A stretch of DNA of 64,000 nucleotides from Megalobrama amblycephala (Eukaryota > Chordata > Actinopteri > Cypriniformes > Xenocyprididae): positions 19,180,797 to 19,244,796 of the forward strand of contig NC_063058.1 in assembly GCF_018812025.1 (NCBI RefSeq). The letters are read 5' to 3'. Shown one piece after another: positions 50,300 through 61,499 of this stretch; within the stretch, counting starts at the first letter, position 1, and each line of letters begins with the position of its first letter. Under the pieces are notes generated by a model that did no database searches, was not told the origin of the DNA, and was given only the letters and a program-made list of their open reading frames with translations. A program made the translations under genes and the position numbers.

Positions 50300-51232
50300 T
50301 ACAGGGATAGTTCACCCAAAAATGAAAATTTGATGTTTATCTGCTTACCCCCAGGGCATCCAGGTGACTTTGTTTCTTCAGTAGAAGACAAATGATGATT
50401 TTTAACTCCAACCGTTGCCGTCTGTCAGTCGTATAATGCATGTCAATGGTAACACAATTTATAAGAGTCAAAAAACAAATTAACAAATTTGGAAGAGTCA
50501 AATCCAAATTAAACCCTGTGGCTCATGACGACACATTGACGTCCTAAGACACGAAACAATTAGTTTGTTCAAGAAACCGAACAGTATTAATAATTTTTTA
50601 CCTCTAATACACCACTATGTCCAACTGCGTTCAGCACTCGGTTAGTGAGGTCTGAACGCGCTCTGATAACGGCAGTAATGTCTAGCACTCATTGTATATG
50701 CGCGAGCAGGGGCGTAGTTTGTGGGGGGGATGGGGGGGATGTAACCCCCCCAATATTCAAATCCATCAGTTACAACACCCCCAATACAATACAACCATAC
50801 CAACGTTCAACCCCCCCAAAGTTGAAACCAAATTTACGCCCTTGTGCGCGAGACATCACTGCCATTGTCAGCGTGCGATCAGACCTCACTAACCGAGTGC
50901 TGAACGCAGTTGGACATAGTGGTGTATTAGAGGTAAAAAAATGATATAAATACTGTTCGTTTTCTCGCACAAACTGATCGTTTCATGTCTTAGGACATCA
51001 ATGTGTCGTCACGAGCCGCAGGGTTTAATTTGGATTTGTATGCATGTTTTTTTTTACTCTTATAAATTGTGTTACCATTGAAACGCATTATAAGACTGAC
51101 AGTCGGCAATGGTTGAAGTTAAAAATCATCATTTGTGTTCTACTGAAGAAACAAAGTCACCTACATCTTGGATGCCCTGGGGGTAAGCAGATAAACATAA
51201 CATTTTTATTTTTGGGTGAACTATCCTTTTAA
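50300..51232. mobile_element. Foldback MITE split at its centre by a hAT MITE
   Basis: Ends ACAGGGATAGTTCACCC and GGGTGAACTATCCTTTTAA. Arms pair along their length: 'aatgatgatttttaactcca' with 'aagttaaaaatcatcatttg', and 'tccaactgcgttcagcactc' with 'gagtgctgaacgcagttgga'. The 138-bp insertion at 50707-50844 sits at the centre. Confidence 0.85.
50707..50844. mobile_element. Short hAT MITE with perfect 8-bp duplication
   Basis: Ends CAGGGGCGTAGTTTG and AATTTACGCCCTTG are inverse with a few changes. Flanks TGCGCGAG (50699-50706) and TGCGCGAG (50845-50852) are identical, an 8-bp target duplication typical of hAT. The interior is unusual for its runs of seven or more G or C. Confidence 0.85.
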
Positions 51233-54200
51233 ACAAAGTCCCAGCTTTCAAATTGTGTAATTTTTTTAAAGAAATTAAGTTAAGTCTAATGTGTTGTGAC
51301 AGATTGCTCAAATAAACATGAATGAACATGAGAAAAAATGTTGTTGAAAACGTGGAAAGACGTAAATACACACCATTTTTCAAGTTCAAGTCCACCGAGG
51401 TTAATCTTCTAACTCCTGACTGCTTTGTCAGACAAAATGGCGGATTCTGTGTTATAATTGGTTAGATCGCTTGTCAATCAAACTCCCGGCGAATTTCAGT
51501 ACCACAGCTATATAACTTTAATAGTCTACATTTTTTAATGACAAGTAAACAGTAATGCCTTTATAGTTTGGTTAACATTAAAAACGTAGACAGCAACAGG
51601 ATTATTAGGATGCTGTCACTTTAAGACCAAATGCATGCACGGATCATGCATTTTCTTTCTCAACTGAAGACATAACCAAGATGTTTACTAGGTTACTCGC
51701 CGAGACTGGCATTTTTTACATAATTTTGTGTGAATTTTTCCGTTCAAGCTCAGGAAGGCATGAAAGAGAGCTCAACTTAGTAAATGCGTGCTGTCTGAGA
51801 TGCAGCTTTCAGGGTGCGGGCTTCAGATGTAGAACTTCCTGTAAATATTGAATTCCCTTTTGCGTGTTCGCACTTTCGTGATGATGCAGCGCTGACCGTC
51901 AACTGTACAGAGCATCTTTCACGTTCATGTTCTCACAATATTGCATTTTTAGAATTCGTAAAATTTACCAGCCATCTGGCGACTGACACAGTTTCATATA
52001 GCCTACTCGCCAATACCGATTTTTACTCACTTTTGGCGCTTGACGAGTGTTAATTTTAGGCCCTTTTTGGAGAATCACACCGCATGACATTTTACAGTGT
52101 GAACTAACCTTGTCATTAATTCATTCATATTTTAATAGACTTATTGATTTTGAAACAGTCATAAGTGTCTCTATTATATTTCTTTTTTTTCTGCATGGTG
52201 GTTGCACCACATGACGTTTTGTTAAAATATTATTTTACTATTTTATATAATATATATCTATATTTAAAAATATATTTACCTAAAAATAATAATAAACAAT
52301 TGTGCCAAACTATCTTTTTAAGAATTTATTTTTTTCTATTATGATAGTTGTACCACCCTGAAATGTTTTACTTTATCTCCCCCAAAAATATCCAAATGAA
52401 TTGATTTCAGAAATTAAAAATAGAAGTGTATTCCAGTGGGTTCAATTTTAATGTATTTTCGAGAAATGTAATAGATCCAGTTAAAAAAAGAATTCCATGC
52501 CATTATCCCGAGTGCCTAAAAATAGTGATGAACAACATACCAAGTCCTTGTGGAAAGTATAAATTTGAGAGATTTTTCAAAGACAACTTGTTTTAATTGC
52601 TTCATTTGATTTGCTAGTAATAGCTAATAAGCACAGCTATTAAATTTGACTCATTTTGTGAGATATTGCTCAACCGAGTGCAAACTTACAAGGCAGCTGT
52701 CATTCACCTGCTAAGTTGTGATGAAAATGACATCTTAGTTTTATTACTTTGTTTCAATAGCTTGTTGGGCTGGTCCCATATCCTCAAGGGAAAAACTGTT
52801 GAACTTGTAAACTTAAGTTATTATGATGGTAAAAGATTGCTCCAAAATAGATCATTCAGACTTGTCTGCCAACCGTTAATCACAATTATAATACTTGATA
52901 CGTTCAATGAAGAGGTTAGCAGTGAATTCGGATTGCTCTGTTTCACAATTTTATTTGGACCAAAATAATAATAATACAGTACACCCACATCAAACTCGAG
53001 ATCACAGTGGTCGTTCATGATGCTGACAACGTTTGATCACCACTTCAATCACACTCACAGAGGAAAGGTCTTGGCACCTTTGCTTTGCTGTTGGAATCAG
53101 CTGTGTGTTTATCCATAGGGATTATGGCCTGTATTGTGTGTGTCCATGTGGGTAGAATGTGCTTTTCACTCCCACTGTTGTGCTTTTGCTCTGCTGTCAT
53201 TAGCCGCCATGGCCTCTCCCCTTTTTCCTCCCAACTGTTACAACACAATGAGTTTGTTGTTTACATGTGTATAGCTCCAGTGAAACTCCTTCCATTCCTT
53301 CTGGTTATAGATAAACATTTTATTCAGACATTTGGTAAGAAATTAAACAATGTGATGTTTAGCAGAATGACCAAGCTGGTCACCAACCACTTTCTTATTG
53401 ACACACACGGTCTTTATATCATTTCCTGTTTTGTTCTTTCTTCTGTATGTTGGTTGCACTACATTACTTTGATTTGGCAGAATAAAATAAAGGCAAAATG
53501 ATTTTGTTAAAATATAATTTTTTAATATAATATAAGAAATTTAATAGGATTATGCAAAATGATTTAAATTAATGGGGCTTTGTTCCATTATATGATATCA
53601 GGGCAGTTCCATCACCACCAGGTTTTCATTTTATGGTGAACTGTCACTTTAAAAAGTCAAATAGGAAGGCAAATACCATCACTGGATCAGTTTCCAGTAT
53701 AAAGAATATGGAGAGCAGCCTATTGGCTGAAGATAAGACAGGCAAATTATCCACTAAGTCATTGACTGTCTGAAAGTCTTCTCAGGTAGTAAGAAAAATG
53801 ATTTAAAACTGTACGTTTTATGCATAAAACCAATAACTCAAAATATGGATCATAAATTCAATATCTTTGTCTTTTGCTGAGATGAGAAGTATCCGCAGCT
53901 GAACAAAGCTGGTCATATTTTTATGTCCTGTTTAAAAAGATGGAAAATAAAAAAGGACAGATTGTTAACCAGTTGAAAATTATAATGTATAGACATTATA
54001 AGAAGGTTATCAAGTACTGTTGAGAGTGTGTTGACAGTATGTGTAGTTGCATGGTTGAGCTCTAGAAAATTAATGTGGATTTCGAAGGATTTTTGACAGT
54101 TCAGCATAAAAGGGATCTTCAGTACAATATATTTTAGGCTTACTATGTGTTAACCTTTTAAAGAACAATAAATACCTCCTCAAAGAATCCAATGAAGCTT

Positions 54201-54480
54201 AATGATTAATGAAAAGCAATCAAAACTGTGGGAGATAAACAATTAGCAATGCCCTGAAGTTTAAAAACTTAATATGAATGAATTAATGAATGAATGAGGA
54301 AAAATAGGCTACTTCACATATTCCATATGCTACTCTGAGGAAATACAATAACAATCTGTTAACATTCCTTGAATTCTGATTCAATAAACAATGTATCTAG
54401 ATAAGGACGGCTAGACATGGATTTATTCCTAAAAATGTTCCTTATCGTTGTTCCACATTTGTTTGTAGTAATGAATCGAG
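51233..54480. other. Region upstream of cav2, nothing recognised
   Basis: Frames at 52666-52968 and 53085-53501 (100 and 138 codons) carry no domain I recognise. No transposon ends were found. If distant regulatory elements of cav2 lie here, sequence alone does not reveal them. Confidence 0.45.
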
Positions 54481-54616
54481 CACCGTTTGTGTGTTTTGTC
54501 TGCGCGTGAACGCGTCTTCCGTGAGGGGCGTGGACGCGTCCTGCCTCGAGCGCACAGTGCGCGTACAGCAGGCGCAACAGACAGCAGCGCGCGCCTCACA
54601 CATCCAAAACAAAAAA
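54481..54616 (+). promoter_or_regulatory. cav2: Probable cav2 promoter / 5' UTR, CpG-rich
   Basis: The 135 bases before the cav2 start are much richer in CpG than their surroundings (ACGCGT twice, GCGCGC). They include a GC/KLF-type box, GAGGGGCGTGG (54523-54533). The stretch has no stop codon in the cav2 frame from an ATG at 54491. Confidence 0.5.
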
Positions 54617-54766
54617 ATGGGACTTGAAAAAGAAAAATCCGAGACCAGTGTCATTATGGATGAGGATGAATTCAATAGATCGATCGAACCAATACTTGGA
54701 AAAAAACCGAAAGTGTATTCAGAAGACCTGGACAGAGATCCCAAAGATATTAACTTGCACTTAAAG
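54617..54766 (+). CDS. cav2: cav2 coding exon 1
   Basis: 50 codons, [19 protein letters not shown] through [12 protein letters not shown], ending on a codon boundary before GTAGGT. The ATG at 54617 (context AAAAAAATGG) is chosen because mammalian caveolin-2 begins MGLETEK. Met14 matches the alternative start of the mammalian shorter isoform. Confidence 0.94.
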
Positions 54767-57700
54767 GTAGGTGACAACTTAACGCGAAAGATATGTAACA
54801 TATTTATAAAATTCTAATAAATATCGGTGATAAACAACTGATTAAACACCTGTGATAACGTGTTTATATTAGTTTCTTACAGTACTTTCACTTACCTCCA
54901 TTCACGTGCGTTAATGTTTTTTAGAATGAGTCTATTCTATTCGTGTAGTTGCACATGCGCAATAATAATAATATTTTTTTCCCCCGAATTCAGTTTCGAG
55001 TACTATATTGGCATGATTGTTTTGCATAGAGTACTGCATTAATATAGAAATAAAGTGACTTTCTGCAACACTGATCTATTGGTATTTGAGGGTGTGTATA
55101 TAAATTTGACATTTCCTTTTTTTTTTTCCCTTTTCCTTAGAGTTTGTGCACTATTGATTTTCTTATTTCATGTTTGATTCCACAGATTGGTTTTGAAGAC
55201 ATCATTGCTGAGCCCATCTCCACGCACAGCTTTGACAGAGTGTGGATCGGCAGTCATGCTGTGTTCGAGCTGGTGAAATATGTCTTCTACCGGATTCTCA
55301 CCACGTTTCTGGCTATTCCTATGGCATTTATTGCGGGGATTGTTTTCGGGATCCTCAGCTGTATACATATTTGGTATGAAAAGGCTTCTTGCTGGGGAAG
55401 GCTGTTGGCTCTTTGTTGTATTTTCCACAAAATATTTGCCTTGGCCGCTTCCCACCTAGATAAAGACTGGCATTTGACAAAAATGAAGAAGTACCATAGA
55501 GAAAGTCTTGCATTCTGGTTTAGTGCAGCACAGGTGGACCTGCATTTTCACATACGGTGGAAAAATCCACACATAACTCTCATTGGATTGTTAACATTCT
55601 AGTCAAGTGGTTTTCTCAGACTTCTTAGGGGTTTGACACATGCAAGCAGAAACTTGGCAAAGCTTGGTGCTTGACCCTTGTGCAGTTTAGATCAGCAGCT
55701 CTTTCAGGGTCAGTGTTGTTCCTGAGGTGCACATATTAGCACAACTTTACAACCCAGGGTAGCAGAGTGACCCCATTAGCTTAGGAATGAGTAGTGCTGA
55801 CAAATAAGCCAGATAAGATCAAATGTCAAGATGTCAGTGTAGTTCGAAGGGAGAAGAGAAAACTATTTAGTGAATTTTGCATGTCTAAGATGTTACAGTG
55901 GGTGACGACTTATATTGTGATGTTTGTTGTCTTTTCTACTTTTCTAAATGAGTGTACTTATAATTTTAGCCTGGTATATGCTAAAACAGTTGAAAAAAAA
56001 TCTCATCCCAGAATATCATAAGAATAGGAAATGGGCTGTTTTTACTTGGGGTCAGTAAGTAACCACCTAGCATCTACCCAGAATTCCCTACCAATCACCT
56101 AGTACACCTTAGCAATTGCATAGGAATGTGCTAATAGGACTTTGTAAATCTAAGGTGTTACAGATATGAATGATGCTTCAAATTGTGCTGCTTGTTGAGG
56201 AGTGATTATGTTTTCCAAACTCCAATCAGCCATTTGTCAACACCCAAGCAACCACCTAGAACATCAAGTACAATGCAAAAAAACGTACAGAACCTCAATA
56301 ACCACATAACAACATAGTAACACCCTAACAACCACCTAGATTGCAAAGCATAGTGCTAAAAAACAAATAGAACCTCAACAACCATAGCAACACCCTAACA
56401 ACCACCTAGATAACCAAGCATAGTGATAAAAACCACACAGAACATTAGAAACTGCATTACAATGCCATAGAAACAACTTAGATCGTCAAGCATAGTGCTA
56501 AAAAACAAATAGAACCTCAACAACCATAGCAACACCCTAACAACCACCTAGATAACCTTAGACCGCCAAGCATAGTGCTAAAACCCACACAGAACCTTAG
56601 CAACTGCATAGCAACACTCTAGCAACCACTCAACCTTAGTGCTAAATACTACACAGAACCTTAGCAACTGCATAGCAACACTCTAGCAATCACTCAACCT
56701 TAGTGCTAAATACTACACAGAACCTTAGCAACTGCATAGCAACACTCTAGCAACCACTCAACCTTAGTGCTAAATACTACACAGAACCTTAACAAAATGC
56801 CCTAGCAACCATCTAGAACACTAAGCAAACTGTAAAAATCACAGAAACCACATAGCAACACCCTATCAACCACCTAGATCAGTGGTGTCCAAACTTGGTC
56901 CTGGAGGGCCACTGTCCTGCAGAGTTTAGCTCCAACTTGCCTCAACACACCCATCTGGAAGTTTCTAGTATGCCTAGTAAGGCTTTGATTAGCTGGTTCA
57001 GGTGTGTTTAATTGGGGTTGGAGCTAAACTTTGCAGGACAGTGGCTCCCCAGGAGCAGGATTGGACACCCCTGACCTAGAATATCAAGTACAATGCTAAA
57101 AACCTCACAGAACCTAAAAAAAAAACACATAACAACATAGCAACACCATAACAACTGCCAAGCATAGTGCTAAAAACCACAGGACCTTATGCACTGTAAA
57201 AAATGAAAAGTTGAGAAAACTTAAAAGTTTAAGGCAACAAACTTCAGCAGATTTTTGAGTGTTCTCAACTTGTTTTTGTTGGAGATTTTTGAGTTTTCTC
57301 AACTTTTTGTCGTATAAAATGAATACAACAAGTTCTACTGAATCTACTGAAGTTTGCTGCCAAATTTTTAAGTTTTCTCAACTTTTCATTTTTTACAGCT
57401 GCAAAGCAGTACCCTAACAACCACATAGCTTGCCAAGCATAGTGCTAAAAAACAAATAGAACCTTAGCAACCACATAGCAACACCCTAACAACTACTTAG
57501 ATAACCAAGCATAATGATAAAAACCACACAGAACATTAGAAACTGCATTACAGTCACACAGCAACACTTAGAACACCAAGCAAACTGCAAAAAAACACAC
57601 AGAACCTTAGCAACCACATAGCAACACCCTAACAACCACTTAGATAACCAAGCATAATGATAAAAACCACACAGAACATTAGAAACTGCATTACAGTCAC

Positions 57701-58468
57701 ACAGCAACACTTAGAACACCAAGCAAACTGCAAAAAACACACAGAACCTTAGCAACCATATAGCAACACCCTAGCAACCACCCAAACATTATTAAAAACC
57801 ACACAGAACCTGAGCAACCACATAGCAATGCCCTAGCAACTGCATTCCAACACCCTAGCAAACACCCGCAACATTGAGGAGGTCAGTTTTGACCAAATGA
57901 GGCACAATTTCTTCAAGATTTTTTTCAAAAATGTGGTTAATTATAAATGAGGTTAATTTTATAAATAGATGAATGCCATGAAAGACATTTAATCTTATAA
58001 AAAGAAAGTTTGTTACAAAAAATAAGATTTTAGACCTGTGCTGTAAATACTGGAAACACACTTTGTTTTATTTCACCTCTTATTAATCCCTCATGGGCCA
58101 GTCACGCTCACTGACAGATCTTGCATATGTGTTTAATGTCAACGATATCAAAGGTGATGATTAAATGGAAACACCTGAAATGAAGGTTAATGCTTTGCAC
58201 ACTTTCCAGGGTACATTTTTACTCCAGAACAAAGAGAGGAACACGTTCACCTTGATGTGAATGATTATTATATAAGTACTATATATCAGCACACATGATG
58301 ATATTTTCCATCCGCAGGGTGGTGATGCCAATGATCCAGGGCTGCATGATGACACTGCCCTCCACCCACGTGATCTGGACCAGCTTGATGGACATGTTTA
58401 TAGGGCCTTTCTTCTTCAGCATTGGGCGGTGCTTGTCCTCCATCAATGTCAAGACTATGCAAAATTGA
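54617..58468 (+). CDS. cav2: Caveolin-2, three exons
   Basis: Coding sequence is join(54617-54766, 55186-55373, 58318-58468), 489 nt, 162 residues, the same length as human caveolin-2; introns are GT-AG and the exon 2/3 junction splits W113. Caveolin-2 inserts as a hairpin in the inner leaflet and co-oligomerises with caveolin-1. The protein has an acidic N-terminus ([11 protein letters not shown]), the signature region FEDIIAEP (53-60), a scaffolding-like segment (about 62-86), a hydrophobic hairpin (about 87-113) and a C-terminal amphipathic part ending VKTMQN. Cys109, Cys122 and Cys151 are candidate acylation sites. Human Tyr19 is Phe19 here. It lies between tes and cav1 as in other vertebrates. 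Confidence 0.96.
54767..55185 (+). other. cav2: cav2 intron 1
   Basis: A 419-bp intron with no repeat of note. A T/C-rich tract near 55120-55135 is followed by CAG-type sites; the acceptor used is CCACAG at 55185 by homology. Confidence 0.9.
55186..55373 (+). CDS. cav2: cav2 coding exon 2 (signature and membrane hairpin)
   Basis: 188 nt, residues 51 to two bases of W113: [47 protein letters not shown]. The GTATGA donor is followed by in-frame readthrough in the genomic frame, which must be ignored. Confidence 0.96.
56880..57073. mobile_element. hAT MITE with 8-bp duplication, inside the minisatellite
   Basis: Ends CAGTGGTGTCCAAACTTGG and GGATTGGACACCCCTG, with 'ggagggccactgtcctgcag' pairing with 'tttgcaggacagtggctccc'. 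Length is 194 bp. Flanks ACCTAGAT (56872-56879) and ACCTAGAA (57074-57081) match at 7 of 8 bases, and both are part of the host minisatellite unit. Confidence 0.85.
57192..57401. mobile_element. MITE with CACTGTAAAAAATG ends
   Basis: Left CACTGTAAAAAATGAAAAGT followed by TGAGAAAACTTAAA; right end is the inverse with one inserted C (TTTTTTACAGCTG). Length 210 bp, inside the minisatellite. The target duplication is not clear. Confidence 0.75.
58318..58468 (+). CDS. cav2: cav2 coding exon 3 and stop
   Basis: 151 nt with TGA at 58466-58468. It completes W113 and encodes [20 protein letters not shown] through [16 protein letters not shown], aligned without gaps to the human C-terminus. Confidence 0.95.
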
Positions 58469-59621
58469 TCAAGTCTCGATCCAAATCTAACTCCGCATAG
58501 AAGTGTTGCAGAATCTTTCTGTTAAGTTCTTTTGGCCTCCTTTTTGAGGGTTATTAGCTGAAGGATAAATTATCCTTGACTTCTGAAGCACAGAGAAGAG
58601 AAAGATCTTTTCTTCATTTCAATAGGCAATTGCAATATTCATTCCGTTATTCAGCCACTGACATGTGAACCTCATAATGGGCGGCGTCAGTGCTGACATG
58701 CTTTTTCATTACTGTTATGTAAGTCTAATTAAGCTTTTGTGTTAAAATGCGAGACTTTTCAAAGATTTTACTGTAATGATTGAGATTTTTTACCTTAAGA
58801 ATAAGATATTTTGCTACTGCATGTAATGTGATATTGCAATAAGCGCATGATGTGCTTGTAAGGAAAAAATTATGCAACTACTTCCAATAGGGTTGTAGTG
58901 TCGTGCGATTTATTTCTGAGTTAATATTTATAATGTTTGAAGTTGATCGATTTTTATCAACAAGAGTAAATTAGATGATTTGACGCCATTTCAGCGTACA
59001 AACTATTTATGATTTTCAGGTACATTCCAATTATAGAGAGCATTCTATACAAATATATAACATATTTTTCTTCTGTATTAATGACTTCTTTTTGTAATGA
59101 TAAAATAGTGCCCATATGGCGATTAGTTTGACTTGCAAAGCCACATTTGACATGCCGTTTGCCATTGATTGTGCTTTGTTAGTGGCTCTACAGAGTAAAT
59201 GGAATATTTGACTGTGCCATGGAACATTAGAGGCTCAGGTGCCGTTTCCTCACCCCTGTTGAATGATGTCATGTAGCAAACATGCTGAACACAGCTCAGC
59301 TTATGAACTAAATGCTTCTCAGTTCACAAATAAAATTATTTTTGGAAGTTGAATGGACTGTTTTCTTTGCATGGAGATCACTGTGTGGCACATGGAATGT
59401 TAACCTGACAAGATTTAACATCTTGTGCTATGTGAAAAACCCTGACATGTTCAATGCAGCAGATATGCCTGAGGATAACGGTGTACCTGCTTAAAAAGTG
59501 AATGTTTTTGGAGAAGGTTCTAAGGGTATACCGAGTTCTATGTCTCATTCCGCATTCTGATTTTGTAGAATAAGTACTCTTTGTCATTCATGGAGACGTT
59601 AATTTAATGTAAAACAATAAA
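58469..59621 (+). terminator. cav2: cav2 3' UTR with candidate poly(A) signals
   Basis: AATAAA hexamers at 59329-59334 and 59616-59621 are the first clear ones after the stop codon, about 860 and 1150 bp on. Either could end the transcript; which is used cannot be told. Confidence 0.45.
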
Positions 59622-60654
59622 AAATATATGTAAAAGGTTTAAACAGGACTTAAAAAGTGCTACTTTTTTAACATGAGATACAGCGACCTTTGGCCGCCTA
59701 TCACTGTCGTCATTGTTTGCATGTTTTGCATTGTATGCACATCCCAGCACCTGAACTGGATAGCTAAACAAATATATTTTAGGTACAATTAATGGACACC
59801 AAAAGATGTATAGATAAGTAAAGTAAATTATAGTAAAGTTATAATAAGTATCATATATTGAGAAAAACAAGATTTGCATTATTGCTGAAAGCATTCCAAA
59901 CTAAAGTGCAAGTCTCGCCTTGAGGCGTATTTTGGTATGCAAACCAGCCTTAGAATAGTCATGTTTCAGGTTTATATATTTCAAGTCAAGTTTGAATTTC
60001 TTTACAGAGCTAAAACCTTAAACTAAAACTAAAAAAAGTAGCCAATAAGTGTTATATGCAATAACAACCTAAATGCACATCAGCATGCATGACTAGGCTA
60101 TGTTTAACTGTAAAATAGGCTAGTAGGATGGCTAGTTTGGTCAAATATAAGATAGTTTGGTTTGTTTAACTTTTAATTTTGGTCACTATGTAGGCTACGT
60201 CTATTTGTGTTGCTATAGAGTTGTGATACTTAGGCTACTCTAATAGTGCGAGTGGATGTTTCTGGTAGTGTACGTACAGGAAAAGTTGTACAGTGCCCAA
60301 ATATGCCTCCCATTTGGGAAAAATCACGTCAAAATCTCCAACCACTTAAACTGCGTAGCTGTGTGAGTGGCAGGCTAATGGAAGGTTTCATTCATTGAAC
60401 ACACAGCATATCCTCAGTGACTGAGAGAAAGAAACTCCCACTCGATGCGATGAGAGGCTGCAGGAGAGATAAAAAAAAAACATTCAATAGATAAATCTTT
60501 ATGGGACTTTAGTTTGCAGAAAAGAGGGCTGTTGTAAGGAAGAGGACTCCCCACAGTAAAGCAGAATCCCCACGCCTCCCACACTGCTTCCTCTGTACTG
60601 ATTGTCTTGTTTTCACACATTCATCTGATCGCACTTCAGTCACTGGAGGACAGC
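59622..60654 (+). promoter_or_regulatory. cav1: cav2-cav1 spacer with likely cav1 promoter
   Basis: About 1 kb between the cav2 poly(A) candidates and the cav1 start. No repeat or other gene is recognised. The last 250 bp should hold the cav1 promoter and 5' UTR, but no core element is distinctive. Confidence 0.4.
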
Positions 60655-60690
60655 ATGACTAGCGGATACAAGGACGGGACACCTGAAGAG
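60655..60690 (+). CDS. cav1: cav1 coding exon 1
   Basis: Twelve codons, [12 protein letters not shown], then donor GTAAGA. This is the fish-type alpha N-terminus. The frame joins exon 2 on a codon boundary. Confidence 0.93.
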
Positions 60691-61499
60691 GTAAGAATGA
60701 CACCTATTTTACCTCAGAAATCTTTTATTTTTTATGCCAATTCGTTGAGGAGGAGTCATTTGTGCAACAAAACCTTAGTTGAGTTGGCTACTTATTACTC
60801 AAACAAATTTTTTTGTTGTTTATCAGCATCTGAAGGCTGCTGGCACTTACTATTAGTTAATATATTATCTTTTACTGGCACGTATTTGTTCGGCAAGCCT
60901 CCCTTGTTTACTTTGTGCACACTTTATGCAAACAATTGGATGGAATGATAATATTAGCTAAAATATTGAACTGCTCACTAATTCAATGGGTGGAATAATG
61001 TGCAGGTTCGCAGCGCATGTTGACAGAGCGCAATTGAATTCTTATTTTAAAAAAATATATAATAATTCAAGATAGCTAATGTATTTTAAGCACGTCCTTA
61101 AAGTTATTTTCAGTTTTATATATATTTTCTGCTGTGAGAGAAGAGCACAAAGCACGCGCAGCGTGTAAAATGGCGCCCCCCTGCGGCGGGTCGCTCTACT
61201 GCGTTCCAGAGGGGTGTGGTGCTTCATTTCTATCCGCTTAAAACCATCCCATGCCAGGGCTGTGCTGAGTTGCGCCCCAGTCTCCCCTTCACGCTCATGA
61301 ACTTCATTTTCTGTTTTCTTTGGAACCGCAGGAATACACTCACTCACCGTTCATCAGGAAACAGGGGAACATTTACAAACCAAATAATAAAGAAATGGAT
61401 AACGACAGCATCAACGAAAAGACACTTCAGGATGTCCACACCAAGGAGATTGACCTGGTCAACCGGGACCCAAAGCATTTAAATGACAATGTGGTGAAG
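60655..61499 (+). CDS. cav1: Caveolin-1, exons 1 and 2 (3' part beyond window)
   Basis: join(60655-60690, 61332-61499), the first 68 codons: [12 protein letters not shown], then [37 protein letters not shown] and NVVK. Caveolin-1 is the main coat protein of caveolae; its scaffolding domain and membrane hairpin are in exon 3, which is absent here, so the gene is cut by the window edge. Tyr14 matches the mammalian Src-site Tyr14 in position. Met34 corresponds to the start of the mammalian beta isoform (Met32). It lies downstream of cav2 in the same direction, as in other vertebrates. Confidence 0.95.
60691..61331 (+). other. cav1: cav1 intron 1
   Basis: A 641-bp intron. A GC-rich patch at 61150-61205 ('cgcgcagcgtgtaaaatggc') could be a second promoter for a beta isoform, as mammalian beta transcripts start inside this intron; there is no direct sign here. 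Confidence 0.7.
61332..61499 (+). CDS. cav1: cav1 coding exon 2
   Basis: 168 nt, residues 13-68, with Tyr14, the [10 protein letters not shown] block, Met34 and the conserved [17 protein letters not shown]. Ends on a codon boundary before GTAGGA. Confidence 0.95.

Larger units (their letters stand above)
56045..57875 (-). repeat. Minisatellite, inverse of the array at 24369
   Basis: Units such as 'cctagcaaccacatagcaac' and 'accctaacaaccacctaga', joined with 'aagcatagtgctaaaaacca' spacers, are the reverse complement of the GGTTGCTAGGG/TGTTGCTATG modules at 24369-25371. Here units are longer (about 60-110 bp) and carry the extra spacer. Confidence 0.9.
55374..58317 (+). other. cav2: cav2 intron 2
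   Basis: A 2.9-kb intron, two thirds of it minisatellite (56045-57875) with two nested MITEs (56880-57073 and 57192-57401). The acceptor is CATCCGCAG. Confidence 0.93.

Noticed and set aside
55168..55455. 95-codon - strand frame opposite cav2 exon 2
   Set aside because: Shadow of the caveolin coding strand.
55186..55602. Continuation of the caveolin-2 frame past 55373 to 55602
   Set aside because: Readthrough into intron 2; the GT donor at 55374 and exon 3 at 58318 restore the conserved C-terminus.
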